A DNA stretch of 50,513 bases from an uncultured Oleispira sp. Lineage in GTDB: Bacteria; Pseudomonadota; Gammaproteobacteria; Pseudomonadales; Oceanobacteraceae. A model generated the notes under the pieces. The model was not told where the DNA came from and did no database searches. It saw only the letters and a list, made by a program, of their open reading frames with translations. Positions 17,925-26,954 of the stretch are shown here, piece after piece (within the stretch, counting starts at the first letter, position 1; the number at the start of each line of letters is the position of its first letter). The DNA is taken from NCBI GenBank assembly GCA_913061415.1, contig CAJXUD010000006.1:127505-178017 (forward strand), read 5' to 3'. Both the position numbers and the translations under genes were made by a program.

Positions 17925-18036
17925 ATATATTTAATTTAAGCTGGTACAGTTTGTGCTCTCTACTATAGTTAAGAGAGGTGCAATACGTTTTTTGACGCAA
18001 GCCAACTAATTTGATCTTTCTTAGAGAGGAAGTTTT

Positions 18037-18516
18037 ATGTCCGCCAATGCCACGAAAAGTACAGAGGATCCGATTTTACAGTGGGTGACCTTTCAATTAG
18101 AAAATGAATCCTACGGTATTAACGTGATGCAGGTACAAGAAGTTTTACGCTATACAGAGATTGCGCCAGTGCCTGGTGCACCTCCGTATGTATTAGGAAT
18201 TATTAATCTGCGAGGTAATGTTGTAACTGTCATCGATACGCGCTCCCGATTTGCGCTACCCAATGCAGAGACAACGGATCAGACCAGAATAGTAATTATT
18301 GAAGCGGAAAACCAAGTTGTTGGAATATTGGTGGATGCCGTGGCTGAGGTCGTATATTTACGCCAGTCTGAAATAGAAACCACTCCCAATGTCGGCAATG
18401 ATGAAAGTGCTAAGTTTATTCAAGGTGTTTGTCATAAAAATGATGAGCTTTTAATCTTGGTTGATTTAGAAAAGCTTATGTCTGATGAGGAGTGGATGGA
18501 AATCTCTGGTTTTTAA
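18037..18516 (+). CDS. cheW: Chemotaxis adaptor CheW
   Basis: CheW couples chemoreceptors to CheA. This 159-aa protein is a single CheW domain: WVTFQLENESYGINVMQVQEVL, then APPYVLGIINLRGNVVTVIDTR and ILVDAVAEVV. Length is typical. The ATG has a strong GAGGAAG site. A 112-base gap separates it from parP, so it may have its own promoter, but I could not identify one. The fipA-like gene follows after 21 bases. Confidence 0.96.
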   Translation: MSANATKSTEDPILQWVTFQLENESYGINVMQVQEVLRYTEIAPVPGAPPYVLGIINLRGNVVTVIDTRSRFALPNAETTDQTRIVIIEAENQVVGILVDAVAEVVYLRQSEIETTPNVGNDESAKFIQGVCHKNDELLILVDLEKLMSDEEWMEISGF

Positions 18517-18537
18517 CCAGATTTAGGAGTATTAATC

Positions 18538-18930
18538 ATGATGTTATTATCATCAGTGTCTATGGTTCATTGGTTATTGATCAGTAATATATTGCTTGTT
18601 ATTGCAACGGTTACTGGATTTTTTTTAATAAAAAGAAAGTATCAAGATGACCGTGATAGTTGGAAGCAAGAAATACATAAGTTACGTCATGATTTTGAAG
18701 CGATGAGTAAAAGTACTTTTGGTATAGGGCGTAGTGTTAAGAAATTAGAACAGCGCATTGCTGAAAATGAGCGCAAGCCCGCTTTGGCGACGACCGATGA
18801 GGCGCTTTATCAACAGGCCCAGCGCCTAGTGGGTATGGGCGCAACGGCTGATGATCTGGTATCTAGTTGTGGCGTTGCTAGGGCAGAAGCGGAGTTACTA
18901 GTCTCTATGAACCGACAAGCGGCACATTAA
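18538..18930 (+). CDS. fipA: DUF2802 membrane protein, FipA-like polar flagellum factor
   Basis: The 130-aa protein has one N-terminal membrane helix (MVHWLLISNILLVIATVTGFFL), a charged coiled-coil stretch and a C-terminal DUF2802 region (YQQAQRLVGMGATADDL, then CGVARAEAELLVSMN). DUF2802 proteins encoded right after cheW in Vibrio, Pseudomonas and Shewanella are FipA, which works with FlhF to place the polar flagellum. Position, length and layout match. AGGAG precedes the ATG. A hairpin overlaps its stop codon. Confidence 0.82.
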   Translation: MMLLSSVSMVHWLLISNILLVIATVTGFFLIKRKYQDDRDSWKQEIHKLRHDFEAMSKSTFGIGRSVKKLEQRIAENERKPALATTDEALYQQAQRLVGMGATADDLVSSCGVARAEAELLVSMNRQAAH

Positions 18931-18948
18931 CCTAAGTGCTTAATGTGC
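18922..18948 (+). terminator. Perfect 9-bp inverted repeat over the fipA stop codon
   Basis: GCACATTAA (18922-18930) pairs with TTAATGTGC (18940-18948) across a 9-base loop; the left arm contains the fipA stop. There is no T-run after it, so it is not a standard intrinsic terminator. It could be a 3'-end stabilising hairpin or mark the end of the flagellar cluster. Confidence 0.4.
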
Positions 18949-19096
18949 ATGCTTGAACGTAATTTTGACAGGCCGTATTTCAATGTTTCGATATGCATTT
19001 TCAATACTTGCAGGTTTCCTTTATTACTAATTGATCCGAGCCAATTGCTAGAACCCACCTATACTTAAATTAATATAGAACGGATAGGGGGTTAGC

Positions 19097-19435
19097 ATGA
19101 AACGCATTTCGGTAGTTTCTTTCGCGGTTATCTTTTGTGTATCAATCGCAAGTCTAACCATGGTAACTTCGAACCTGTATCAGCCTGTACATTCTCTTTT
19201 GCAAAAGGCATCTCCCTCTTCTGGATTGACTGTTTCTCGCTTAGATTCTAAGCTGCTTAATTTGCATTCGTTTAGACTGCTTGCCAGCCAAATTTACAGT
19301 GCCGCTTTTAATGATGTGTCTCCTGGGTTTGATGATTTATATATTATTAAAACTCAAGATAAAGGCCGTGAAATCATTATTTATTGCAATACCAATTATT
19401 GTTATAAAAACCGAAATAGCTTAATGACAAGCTAG
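19097..19435 (+). CDS. Small secreted or membrane-anchored protein, unknown function
   Basis: I do not recognise this 112-aa protein. It begins with a signal-like or anchor segment (VVSFAVIFCVSIASLTMV) and continues with a mostly polar region ending near YCNTNYCYKNRNS, with two cysteines five residues apart. The ATG is preceded by AGGGGG, which supports translation. It stands alone between the flagellar cluster and an AraC regulator, with AT-rich spacers of 166 and 145 bases, so context gives no function. Confidence 0.6.
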   Translation: MKRISVVSFAVIFCVSIASLTMVTSNLYQPVHSLLQKASPSSGLTVSRLDSKLLNLHSFRLLASQIYSAAFNDVSPGFDDLYIIKTQDKGREIIIYCNTNYCYKNRNSLMTS

Positions 19436-19580
19436 CTATCCATATACAGTAAAAAGCCTCTCCGCCTTCGGCATCCTACTTATAATATTTATTTCTCAAT
19501 TTCCCCTGTGAAGCTTTAGTTGCAAGACTTTATTCGTAAATGTCAGTATATTTAAACCTATACGAAATGTTGAATAGACA

Positions 19581-20615
19581 TTGTGTGATGAGAATAAAAA
19601 TAATGAGAGTGCAGAGTTGAAAACAGTATCACTGCTATGGGTACAAGCTGTCTTGCAAGCTGCTACGTTGCAGGGCCTTGATGAAAGCGACATTCTAACG
19701 AATGCTGGGCTGGATAAAGCGCATTTAAGTGATGGCCATGGGCGTATCAGCCTAGATGATACATTGGCCCTGTGGCGCTCTATTGAACAGCTCAGTAAAG
19801 ATCCTTTGTTTGGCTTTAAAGTGGGGGGATCTCTTAAACCGTCTCATTTTCAGCTATTTGCTTCCACAATGCTCAGCAGTGCAACGCTGGGAGACGCCAT
19901 CGATAAGATTTTAAAGTATCAGCGATTGATTAGCGATGGAGGAGTCTTCTCGATGGTTTCTCAAGACCAAGTAACGACGCTTATCTATACGCCTTCAGCC
20001 AGTAACTTCAGTTATCACCAAATTGATGCAGTCATGGTAGCAATACACGGTTTAGCAGGTTGGTTATTCTCGCGGGATATCGTGCCAATAAAGGTAACAC
20101 TGACTCATAACTATCAAGATGGCTTGCCTCAATATCAGGCTTTTTATGGTTGTGATGTGGAGTGTGGGCACCTTCAAAACAGCATGCAACTAAATACATC
20201 GCTGATCCAAGAAGCATTACCTGGCTTTGATCAAGGGTTAGCGGCGGTCCATAAGCAAATAGCCGATACGCAACTAAAACGATTGATTGAACCAGGTATC
20301 ATTACAAGGGTTCAAGAGCAATTGCATATATCCGATGTAGGCATTGGTCGTGATGAAATAGCGGCGCAGCTTGCCATGAGTGGCCGAAGCCTACAGCGTA
20401 AATTACAAGAACAGGGCAGCAGCTTTCAAAAGTTGCACGATGAATATCGCCATAAGCAGTCGCTCACATTACTGGCTCGTAAAGAACTTTCTTTAATGGA
20501 TATTTCTTTGCAGCTGGGTTTTTCTGAAAGCAGTACTTTTTATCGGGCCTTTAAACGTTGGCAGTCGGTGACTCCTGGAGAGTATCGCCAGCAATTAAAT
20601 GAAAACCTTGATTAA
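19581..20615 (+). CDS. AraC-family transcriptional regulator with arabinose-binding-like N-domain
   Basis: The C-terminal ~95 residues are an AraC/XylS DNA-binding domain with two helix-turn-helices (IAAQLAMSGRSLQRKLQEQG and LMDISLQLGFSESSTFYRAF, ending in TPGEYRQ). The N-terminal ~220 residues resemble the OruR/ArgR-type ligand region (SLLWVQAVLQAA). The ligand is unknown. The start is uncertain: TTG at 19581 has no clear ribosome site, and TTG at 19617 is another option. It is convergent with the outer-membrane protein gene downstream, so control of a neighbour is not implied. Confidence 0.9.
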   Translation: MCDENKNNESAELKTVSLLWVQAVLQAATLQGLDESDILTNAGLDKAHLSDGHGRISLDDTLALWRSIEQLSKDPLFGFKVGGSLKPSHFQLFASTMLSSATLGDAIDKILKYQRLISDGGVFSMVSQDQVTTLIYTPSASNFSYHQIDAVMVAIHGLAGWLFSRDIVPIKVTLTHNYQDGLPQYQAFYGCDVECGHLQNSMQLNTSLIQEALPGFDQGLAAVHKQIADTQLKRLIEPGIITRVQEQLHISDVGIGRDEIAAQLAMSGRSLQRKLQEQGSSFQKLHDEYRHKQSLTLLARKELSLMDISLQLGFSESSTFYRAFKRWQSVTPGEYRQQLNENLD

Positions 20616-20666
20616 TCTATCCGCCTTCTTATTCTAGAAAATGAATTAGGCGTCTTTAAAGCGATT

Positions 20667-21638
20667 TTAAAACGTTAGACCTAACCCTAAGAAAATTTGC
20701 TGTTCCATCGTTTTTGCGCTGGCTAGACGAAAATCTTTATTATCTGCACTCTGTTGCCAATATTGAATATCGCTTTTCCAGCCGGCATGGCTAAACCACA
20801 GGCGATTAATCCTATATTGATAATATATTTCCAATTGCCCTCTTAAACTGAGTATTTCGCTGTATTCCGCCGCTAAATTAACCGCATTTTCAGGCTTCAC
20901 GTTGACCTCTCCCATCCCAAAGCCCATCTGCCAGTTAATATTAAGGCCTTTATGATTGGATTGGCTGATCACTAGCAGTTCATTTATCCTAGCTTGTGAA
21001 GAAAATAAACTGTGTTTTTCAAATGAGATGATATTAGCTTGAATGGGTTGAGTAATTAACGTGTGCTGGATTCGAATTTCGGTTAATCCCTGTTTTGAAT
21101 CATAGGGAAAAACGATGCTTAAACCCATATAGTCCTCAGCGCGTTTAAAGACAGCATTTTGATTGCGGTTAATAATGACACCGTCATCAGAATCAGTGGC
21201 ATAGGATGGGATATGAGTGACGGCTTTTTTCGCTTCTAGAGTTTGTTGCCATTTTTTATTGCCCATCATTATTAAAAGCTGGCTACGGCCAAAGCGTTTG
21301 ATGGAAAGGTCTACTTTCCAATCTTGGCTATAATCTGAATCGATGGCGGTTTCTGATGAGTAAATTGCGTTGGTTAAAAAACGAGTGGTTTGACTAAAAT
21401 ACAACTTAGGCGGGCTCGGAAACCAATTACCTTTGAAGCCTGAATAGAAGGGAATATGTTGGCATTGGAAACCTTGCAGTGGAATATTACTGGACGTAAA
21501 TTCTGGAATTGCACCCATAAATTGAAGGTCCGTTTTTGCTGCGCAAGAGAGTGCATTATTACCCGCATTGGCTTTTGCGAAAAAGCCAATGAAGAGTAAT
21601 AAGAATGCAGTTTTTAACGTTGTAGCAATCAGATTCAT
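20667..21638 (-). CDS. Predicted outer-membrane beta-barrel protein, unknown family
   Basis: I do not recognise the family. The 323-aa product has a clear signal peptide (KTAFLLLFIGFFAKANA), alternating hydrophobic/polar strands through the rest, and the C-terminal GLGLTF ending in phenylalanine, the usual outer-membrane assembly signal. Two cysteines near the mature N-terminus (SCAAK and FQCQH) could form a disulfide. The PldA phospholipase active-site pattern is not evident, so I do not call it PldA. It lies 29 bases downstream of bcp on the same strand and may be cotranscribed with it. Confidence 0.75.
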   Translation of the reverse strand: MNLIATTLKTAFLLLFIGFFAKANAGNNALSCAAKTDLQFMGAIPEFTSSNIPLQGFQCQHIPFYSGFKGNWFPSPPKLYFSQTTRFLTNAIYSSETAIDSDYSQDWKVDLSIKRFGRSQLLIMMGNKKWQQTLEAKKAVTHIPSYATDSDDGVIINRNQNAVFKRAEDYMGLSIVFPYDSKQGLTEIRIQHTLITQPIQANIISFEKHSLFSSQARINELLVISQSNHKGLNINWQMGFGMGEVNVKPENAVNLAAEYSEILSLRGQLEIYYQYRINRLWFSHAGWKSDIQYWQQSADNKDFRLASAKTMEQQIFLGLGLTF

Positions 21639-21667
21639 ACTGCCGTTATCGGCTGCCGTTTTAAAAA

Positions 21668-22141
21668 CTATAGCGTATTAATAATTTCTAATACATCGTC
21701 GTGGTGAGTTTTGGTTTTAACTTTTTCCATTATATGGCGCAAGATTCCTTCTTCATCAATAATGAAGGTCACACGGTGAATGCCAACATACTCTTTACCC
21801 ATGAACTTTTTCAATGCCCAAACACCATAGCTTTCAGCAATTGAGTTATCTTCATCGGATAGTAGAGGGAAGTTTAGTTCTTGCTTGGTGGTGAAATTAG
21901 TTAAGCGTTTGGTTGCATCTGGGCTAATGCCTAAAACAACGGTATTGGCTTTAGCGAAGGTATCTTTATTATCGCGAATTCCGCAGGCTTGAACGGTGCA
22001 GCCTGGTGTTGAAGCTTTCGGGTAAAAATACAGAACGACTTTTTTACCTTTAAAATCGGCCAAAGAAACTTCTTCGCCGTTTTGATCAGTTGTGGTGAAT
22101 TGTGGAGCTATTTGATCAAGAGGAGGGAATGCTAAACTCAT
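21668..22141 (-). CDS. bcp: Thiol peroxidase Bcp (PrxQ-type peroxiredoxin)
   Basis: Bcp reduces hydrogen peroxide and organic peroxides with thioredoxin. The 157-aa sequence has the PrxQ motif PKASTPGCTVQACGIRD, with peroxidatic C48 and resolving C53, and the later FPLLSDEDNSIAESYGVW and HRVTFIIDEEG segments. Length is typical. It sits on the minus strand between an unknown outer-membrane protein and a small unknown gene. Confidence 0.96.
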   Translation of the reverse strand: MSLAFPPLDQIAPQFTTTDQNGEEVSLADFKGKKVVLYFYPKASTPGCTVQACGIRDNKDTFAKANTVVLGISPDATKRLTNFTTKQELNFPLLSDEDNSIAESYGVWALKKFMGKEYVGIHRVTFIIDEEGILRHIMEKVKTKTHHDDVLEIINTL

Positions 22142-22236
22142 AATGGCAACCTAGATGATGAATATACGAAAAATACATAAAAACATGCATTAAAGAATCA
22201 CCTAAGTTTGCCATATATTTGCTTAAAAAATAACTA

Positions 22237-22515
22237 CTAGCAATTAATAGACTGCTCGGCTAAATAGCCTGCTAATGTTTGTTTTGCTTTATTGCCAGCA
22301 GGACTGTTACGGAAAACAAATTCGTGTGTCTTATCTTGTAAGATAATCAGCACGTCGGCGCAAAAGTCGCCATCGTGTTCTGCGCGAACAGGCTTCATAC
22401 GAATTTCAATAACTTTGTCGAGATTAAGGTAGAACTCGCCTGTTAGCTCTTCTAAACCTTCACCTGCGCGAAGTCGAATCATCGCTACTTTTGGGTTGAT
22501 ACATAAAAAAGCCAT
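22237..22515 (-). CDS. Unknown 92-aa protein downstream of the nrd operon
   Basis: The open frame extends upstream to 22560, but I place the start at 22515 because GGAGA lies six bases before that ATG. The 92-aa product (MAFLCINPKVAMIRLRAG...) looks soluble, with alternating strands (EFYLNLDKVIEIRMKPV, DVLIILQDKTHEFVF) and cysteines near both ends. I recognise no family. It follows yfaE on the same strand after 74 bases, so it might be read through from the nrd operon. Confidence 0.65.
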   Translation of the reverse strand: MAFLCINPKVAMIRLRAGEGLEELTGEFYLNLDKVIEIRMKPVRAEHDGDFCADVLIILQDKTHEFVFRNSPAGNKAKQTLAGYLAEQSINC

Positions 22516-22589
22516 ATTTATCTCCATTAATATAAAACTTACTAATAGATAGTAGGGCAAGTAGAGAATTGTGTATTGATTTGTGTCAG

Positions 22590-23093
22590 CTATGAAAGCT
22601 TGATTCGAATAGCCGTTTTGGGGATGCAGCAGCAGGGTAGAATTTCATCGTCATTAATCCAAGCCATGGGCTCTTCAGTATAATGAACTTCGCCTTCTAA
22701 TAATTGAGTACGGCAGCTACCGCAGTAACCTTCACGGCATTGGTAATGAACCGGAACGTCTTGCGCTTCTAATGATTCTAATAGTGTATTGGCATGCTGA
22801 AAACTAACGGTTTGCACAGGGTGAGAGTCATGACAAATAGAAACGGCATGTAAGGGTTTATCCATACCTTCCAGATCAATCTGAGCACTGGCTTCAGGCT
22901 GTTCACAATCTTCAGTATTGAGTAATAAGCTTTCTTGGACAGGCTCAGCGTCGAGCGGATTGTCTAGAGAGTCATCGAAGGGGTCTGCTTCTAGTGAAAA
23001 ATCTTCGTGCTGGAGTTCTTCATGGCTAGAAGCAGAGCTCTCAAGAAGAAAATCTTCTTGAGAGCTTGTGTGATTGGAGCTTGATTGGTTCAT
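22590..23093 (-). CDS. yfaE: YfaE-like 2Fe-2S ferredoxin with acidic N-terminal extension
   Basis: The last ~90 residues match YfaE, the ferredoxin that maintains the NrdB diferric-tyrosyl cofactor. Cluster ligands are C119, C124 and C127 (YQCREGYCGSCRTQ) plus one of C154-C156 (LPCCCIPKT). YfaE is usually about 84 aa; here about 76 acidic, Ser/Glu/Asp-rich residues precede it. The long form starts 3 bases after the nrdB stop without a clear ribosome site, suggesting coupling. An internal ATG at codon 77 has GGAAGG too close to be convincing, but a short form cannot be excluded. Confidence 0.87.
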   Translation of the reverse strand: MNQSSSNHTSSQEDFLLESSASSHEELQHEDFSLEADPFDDSLDNPLDAEPVQESLLLNTEDCEQPEASAQIDLEGMDKPLHAVSICHDSHPVQTVSFQHANTLLESLEAQDVPVHYQCREGYCGSCRTQLLEGEVHYTEEPMAWINDDEILPCCCIPKTAIRIKLS

Positions 23094-23096
23094 TTG

Positions 23097-24227
23097 TTAC
23101 AGGTCAAAATCGCCAAAATCATCGGTATCGACTGCGCTATCCAATGCACCTACCAAATAAGAGCTGATTTCAGCTTCTTGTGGGGCTACTTGAACGTTAT
23201 CACTGTTCAACCAAGAGTTGATCCACGGTAGTGGGTTGCTCTTAGCGTTAAAGATCGGTGGAAGGCCAATCGCAACGATGCGCTGGTCAGTAATGTATTC
23301 CACGTACTGAGCCAAAATCTGCTGGTTAAGGCCAATCATAGAGCCGTCTTTGAATAAGTAACCTGCCCATTCTTTTTCTTGCTCGGCGGCGTCTAAGAAA
23401 ATCTCACGAACTTCTTCTTTACAGCTAGCGGCGATTTCACCCATTTCAGGATCATCTTTACCGGCGGCCATAATCTGTAAAATGTGCTGTGTACCGGTTA
23501 GGTGCAAAGCTTCATCACGAGCAATTAGCTTAATGATTTTGGCGTTGCCTTCCATTTTTGCACGTTCGGCAAAAGCAAAAGAGCAAGCGAAGCTGACGTA
23601 GAAACGAATGGCTTCTAATACGTTTACTGAAACCATTGTTAGATACAGAGTACGCTTTAAATCGCGTAGGTTAATATCAACAACTTTACCGTTAATCGTA
23701 TGAGTACCTTCACCCAGCTGTGTATAAAAGCTGCATTTTTCGATTAATTCGTCATAGTACTTTGTAACGCTCACTGCGCGACGAGTAATGAAATCGTTGC
23801 GAGTAATATCATCAAATACTTCAGCAGGGTTCGGTACAACGTTACGCATAATGTGCGTATAGCTGCGGCTGTGAATTGTTTCACTGAAAGACCACGTTTC
23901 AATCCACGTTTCTAACTCGGGTAGCGATACAATCGGCAAGAACGCAACGTTTGGAGAGCGACCCTGAACAGAATCCAAAAGCGTTTGGTATTTTAGGTTG
24001 CTCAAGAAAATGTGTTGTTCATGATCGGGCAGATCGTTGAAGTCTTTACGGTCATTAGCAAGATCGACTTCTTCTGGGCGCCAGAAAAAAGACAACTGCT
24101 TTTCGATTAGGTTTTCAAAGATCTTATGTTTTTGAATGTCGTAGCGCGCAACGTTCACAGTTTCGCCAAAGAACATTGGTTGCTTTAACGTATCAAAAGT
24201 TTTTTGGTTAAACGTGGTATAGGACAT
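23097..24227 (-). CDS. nrdB: Ribonucleotide reductase class Ia beta subunit NrdB
   Basis: NrdB carries the diiron-tyrosyl radical for class Ia ribonucleotide reductase. The 376-aa length equals that of E. coli NrdB. Recognisable segments are [15 protein letters not shown]-like ([18 protein letters not shown]), [15 protein letters not shown] with iron-ligand Glu and His, and the C-terminal [10 protein letters not shown] tail that docks on NrdA. It is downstream of nrdA with a 131-base gap that contains a long inverted repeat. Confidence 0.98.
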   Translation of the reverse strand: MSYTTFNQKTFDTLKQPMFFGETVNVARYDIQKHKIFENLIEKQLSFFWRPEEVDLANDRKDFNDLPDHEQHIFLSNLKYQTLLDSVQGRSPNVAFLPIVSLPELETWIETWSFSETIHSRSYTHIMRNVVPNPAEVFDDITRNDFITRRAVSVTKYYDELIEKCSFYTQLGEGTHTINGKVVDINLRDLKRTLYLTMVSVNVLEAIRFYVSFACSFAFAERAKMEGNAKIIKLIARDEALHLTGTQHILQIMAAGKDDPEMGEIAASCKEEVREIFLDAAEQEKEWAGYLFKDGSMIGLNQQILAQYVEYITDQRIVAIGLPPIFNAKSNPLPWINSWLNSDNVQVAPQEAEISSYLVGALDSAVDTDDFGDFDL

Positions 24228-24279
24228 AAGTGGCTACAACTATAAAAAAACGGTTATTAAAATACTAAGGGGTAAAAGA

Positions 24280-24315
24280 AATACGCTGAATAATTCCCAT
24301 TAGGGTCAGCGTATT
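24280..24315 (-). repeat. Inverted repeat in the nrdA-nrdB spacer
   Basis: AATACGCTGA at 24280-24289 is the exact reverse complement of TCAGCGTATT at 24306-24315. The arms extend outward with two single-base bulges (GGTAAAAGAA against TTCTTTAC). In the nrdA-nrdB transcript this would fold into a 10-bp or longer stem with a 16-base loop. There is no T-run, so a full terminator is unlikely. Confidence 0.75.
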
Positions 24316-24358
24316 CTTTACGACAACGAGGTGTCTGGGGTCATGTAAAATCTAAACG

Positions 24359-26635
24359 TTAGATCTTACATGCACCGCCTTCACAGCCATCGTCTTCAAT
24401 TTCTGGTGCTTGTGGATCAGACATGCCATCACGGGTATTGTGATAGTACAACGTCTTAAGGCCGTTTTTATAAGCACTTAATAGGTCTTTCAGCAGCACC
24501 TGCATAGGCACTTTATTACCTTCAAAGCGTGATGGGTCGTAGTTGGTATTGGCCGAGATTGCTTGGTCAACAAACTTCTGCATAATACCGACAAGCTGCA
24601 AATAACCTTGGTTATTTGGAATCTGCCAAAGCAGCTCATAGTTTCTGCGTAAACGATCAAACTCAGGAACAACCTGCTTAAGAATACCGTCTTTCGATTG
24701 CTTAACGCTGATATAACCGCGTGGTGGTTCAATACCGTTGGTCGCGTTACTGATCTGAGACGAAGTTTCAGAAGGCATTAATGCAGTGAGTGTTGAGTTG
24801 CGCAGACCTGTTTTTTGAATATCGTCGCGTAACGCTTCCCAATCATAAACCAAAGGTTCTTCACAGAACTTATCCACGTCTTTCTTATAGGTATCAATCG
24901 GTAAGATACCTTGTGCATAAGTGGTTTCGCCAAAGGCTTCACAAGGGCCTTGTTCTTGAGCCAGCTTGTTAGACGCACGCAATAAGTAATATTGAATCGC
25001 TTCAAACGCACGGTGGGTTAAACCATTTGCGCTACCGTCGGAGTATTTAACACCGTTTTTGGCTAGGAAATACGCGTAGTTAATGACACCAACACCCAGC
25101 GTACGACGATTTAAGCTGGCTTTTTGTGCCGCTATCATCGGGTAATCTTGGTATGACAATAAGCTATCAAGTGCACGAACGACTAAATCAGAAAGCTCTT
25201 CTAGTTCATCAAGATTTTCTAGTGTACCTAAGTTAAAGGCCGCTAGGGTACACAATGCAATTTCACCTTCTTCGTCATTTACATCTTGTAATGGCTTAGT
25301 CGGCAAAGCGATTTCTAAGCACAAGTTTGATTGACGAATCGGTGCAACTTCTGGGTTGAACGGGCTGTGAGTATTACAGTGGTCAACGTTTTGAATATAA
25401 ATTCGACCAGTACCTGCACGCTCTTGCATTAGGGTAGAGAACAAATCAACCGCTTTAACGGTATTTTTACGAATGCTTGGATCTTGTTCGTACTGCTTGT
25501 ATAAACGGTCGAACTTATCTTGGTCAGCAAAGAACGCATCGTATAAACCAGGTACATCAGAAGGAGAGAACAAGGTGATGTCTTGGTTTTTGATCAAACG
25601 CTCATACATCAATTTGTTCAGCTGAACGCCGTAATCTAGGTGACGTACGCGGTTCTCTTCAACACCACGGTTATTCTTCAATACCAGCAGTGATTCAACT
25701 TCTAGGTGCCATAATGGGTAAAACAACGTTGCTGCGCCGCCACGAACACCGCCCTGAGAGCAGGATTTAACCGCGGTCTGGAAGTGCTTGTAGAAAGGGA
25801 TACAGCCAGTGTGGAAAGCTTCACCGCCACGAATAGGGCTGCCTAATGCACGAATGCGGCCGCCGTTGATGCCAATACCCGCACGCTGAGAAACGTATTT
25901 AACAATCGCGCTAGACGCTGCGTTGATGGAGTCTAGACTATCGCCGGCTTCAATTAATACGCACGAGCTAAACTGGCGCGTTGGTGTACGTACACCCGCC
26001 ATAATAGGTGTTGGCAGCGAAATTTTGAATTTAGAGGCTGCATCATAAAAACGTTTGATAAAGTCTAAGCGACGCTCTTTATCGTATTGTGCGAACAGGC
26101 AAGCCGCGATTAATACGTATAAGAATTGAGCACTCTCGTAGATGTCACCACTAACGCGGTTTTGTACAAGGTATTTACCTTCAAGCTGTTTTACTGCAGC
26201 GTAGCTGAAATCCATATCGCGACCATGCACAAGGAAATCGTCCATCGCGGCGAATTCTTCAGCAGTATAATCGGTTAGTAGCTCGCTATCGTAACGGTTA
26301 TCCGCCACCATTTTTTGTACGTGATCAAAAAGCGTAGGTGGCTCGAATTGGCCATAAGCTTTTTTACGCAGATGGAAAATATTTAGGCGTGCTGCTAAAT
26401 ATTGGTAATCTGGCGTTTCTTCAGAGATTAAGTCGGCAGCGGCTTTGATCAATGTTTCGTGTATTTCTGAGGTAGTAATACCATCAAAAAATTGTAAGTG
26501 AGCTTTTAGCTCGACCTCAGAAACCGAAACGTTATTCAATCCTTCAGCTGCCCAAGTGACAACTTTATGGATTTTCTCTAAATCGATGGTTTCTTGGCGA
26601 CCGTCTCGTTTGGTAACAAATAGCGCGCTGTTCAT
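24359..26635 (-). CDS. nrdA: Ribonucleotide reductase class Ia alpha subunit NrdA
   Basis: NrdA reduces ribonucleoside diphosphates. The N-terminal ATP-cone is visible (VTKRDGRQETIDLEKIHKVV); the catalytic barrel includes the radical cysteine in SNLCLEIALP and the LNRRTLGVGVINYAYFL region; the C-terminus ends in CEGGACKI, the redox-active cysteine pair. Length 758 is normal (E. coli 761). It heads the nrdA-nrdB-yfaE operon. The 541-base upstream region has NrdR-box-like and DnaA-box-like sequences, so repression by NrdR and replication-linked control are likely. Confidence 0.98.
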   Translation of the reverse strand: MNSALFVTKRDGRQETIDLEKIHKVVTWAAEGLNNVSVSEVELKAHLQFFDGITTSEIHETLIKAAADLISEETPDYQYLAARLNIFHLRKKAYGQFEPPTLFDHVQKMVADNRYDSELLTDYTAEEFAAMDDFLVHGRDMDFSYAAVKQLEGKYLVQNRVSGDIYESAQFLYVLIAACLFAQYDKERRLDFIKRFYDAASKFKISLPTPIMAGVRTPTRQFSSCVLIEAGDSLDSINAASSAIVKYVSQRAGIGINGGRIRALGSPIRGGEAFHTGCIPFYKHFQTAVKSCSQGGVRGGAATLFYPLWHLEVESLLVLKNNRGVEENRVRHLDYGVQLNKLMYERLIKNQDITLFSPSDVPGLYDAFFADQDKFDRLYKQYEQDPSIRKNTVKAVDLFSTLMQERAGTGRIYIQNVDHCNTHSPFNPEVAPIRQSNLCLEIALPTKPLQDVNDEEGEIALCTLAAFNLGTLENLDELEELSDLVVRALDSLLSYQDYPMIAAQKASLNRRTLGVGVINYAYFLAKNGVKYSDGSANGLTHRAFEAIQYYLLRASNKLAQEQGPCEAFGETTYAQGILPIDTYKKDVDKFCEEPLVYDWEALRDDIQKTGLRNSTLTALMPSETSSQISNATNGIEPPRGYISVKQSKDGILKQVVPEFDRLRRNYELLWQIPNNQGYLQLVGIMQKFVDQAISANTNYDPSRFEGNKVPMQVLLKDLLSAYKNGLKTLYYHNTRDGMSDPQAPEIEDDGCEGGACKI

Positions 26636-26879
26636 AATATGGTTGCCTGTTGGGAATCCTGTTGTATCAATTTTTTTGCTCTTAAAAAGGAATACTAAAT
26701 GCCGTTTAGATTTGGTATTTAGATTGATTTTATAGCAAATGGCGTGTAGTAAATAAATCCTAGTGACGCTCTAAACTGAGACACAGGATATGGCGAATAG
26801 TCCTCTCTTTCAACCTTTTTCAGCGCATCTTGGCTACTATATTTATGATATATTAGTATCGTGTTCAAATTTCTATAAA

Positions 26880-26895
26880 ACACAGGATATGGCGT
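26880..26895 (-). promoter_or_regulatory. NrdR-box-like site 1
   Basis: ACACAGGATATGGCGT matches the NrdR consensus ACACWATATATWGTGT at about 12 of 16 positions. Its start is 32 bases from the start of site 2, the three-helical-turn spacing typical of NrdR box pairs. The first 15 bases also occur at 26781-26795. Confidence 0.55.
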
Positions 26896-26911
26896 TATAG
26901 AGTTGACTTTA

Positions 26912-26927
26912 CCACCCTATATAGTGT
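26912..26927 (-). promoter_or_regulatory. NrdR-box-like site 2
   Basis: CCACCCTATATAGTGT matches the NrdR consensus at about 13 of 16 positions, including the CTATATAGTGT core. Sixteen bases separate it from site 1. NrdR is the ATP/dATP-sensing repressor of nrd operons; its own gene is not in this window. Confidence 0.65.
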
Positions 26928-26954
26928 TTGCGGGTTTGCTTTAAACTAACGGCT

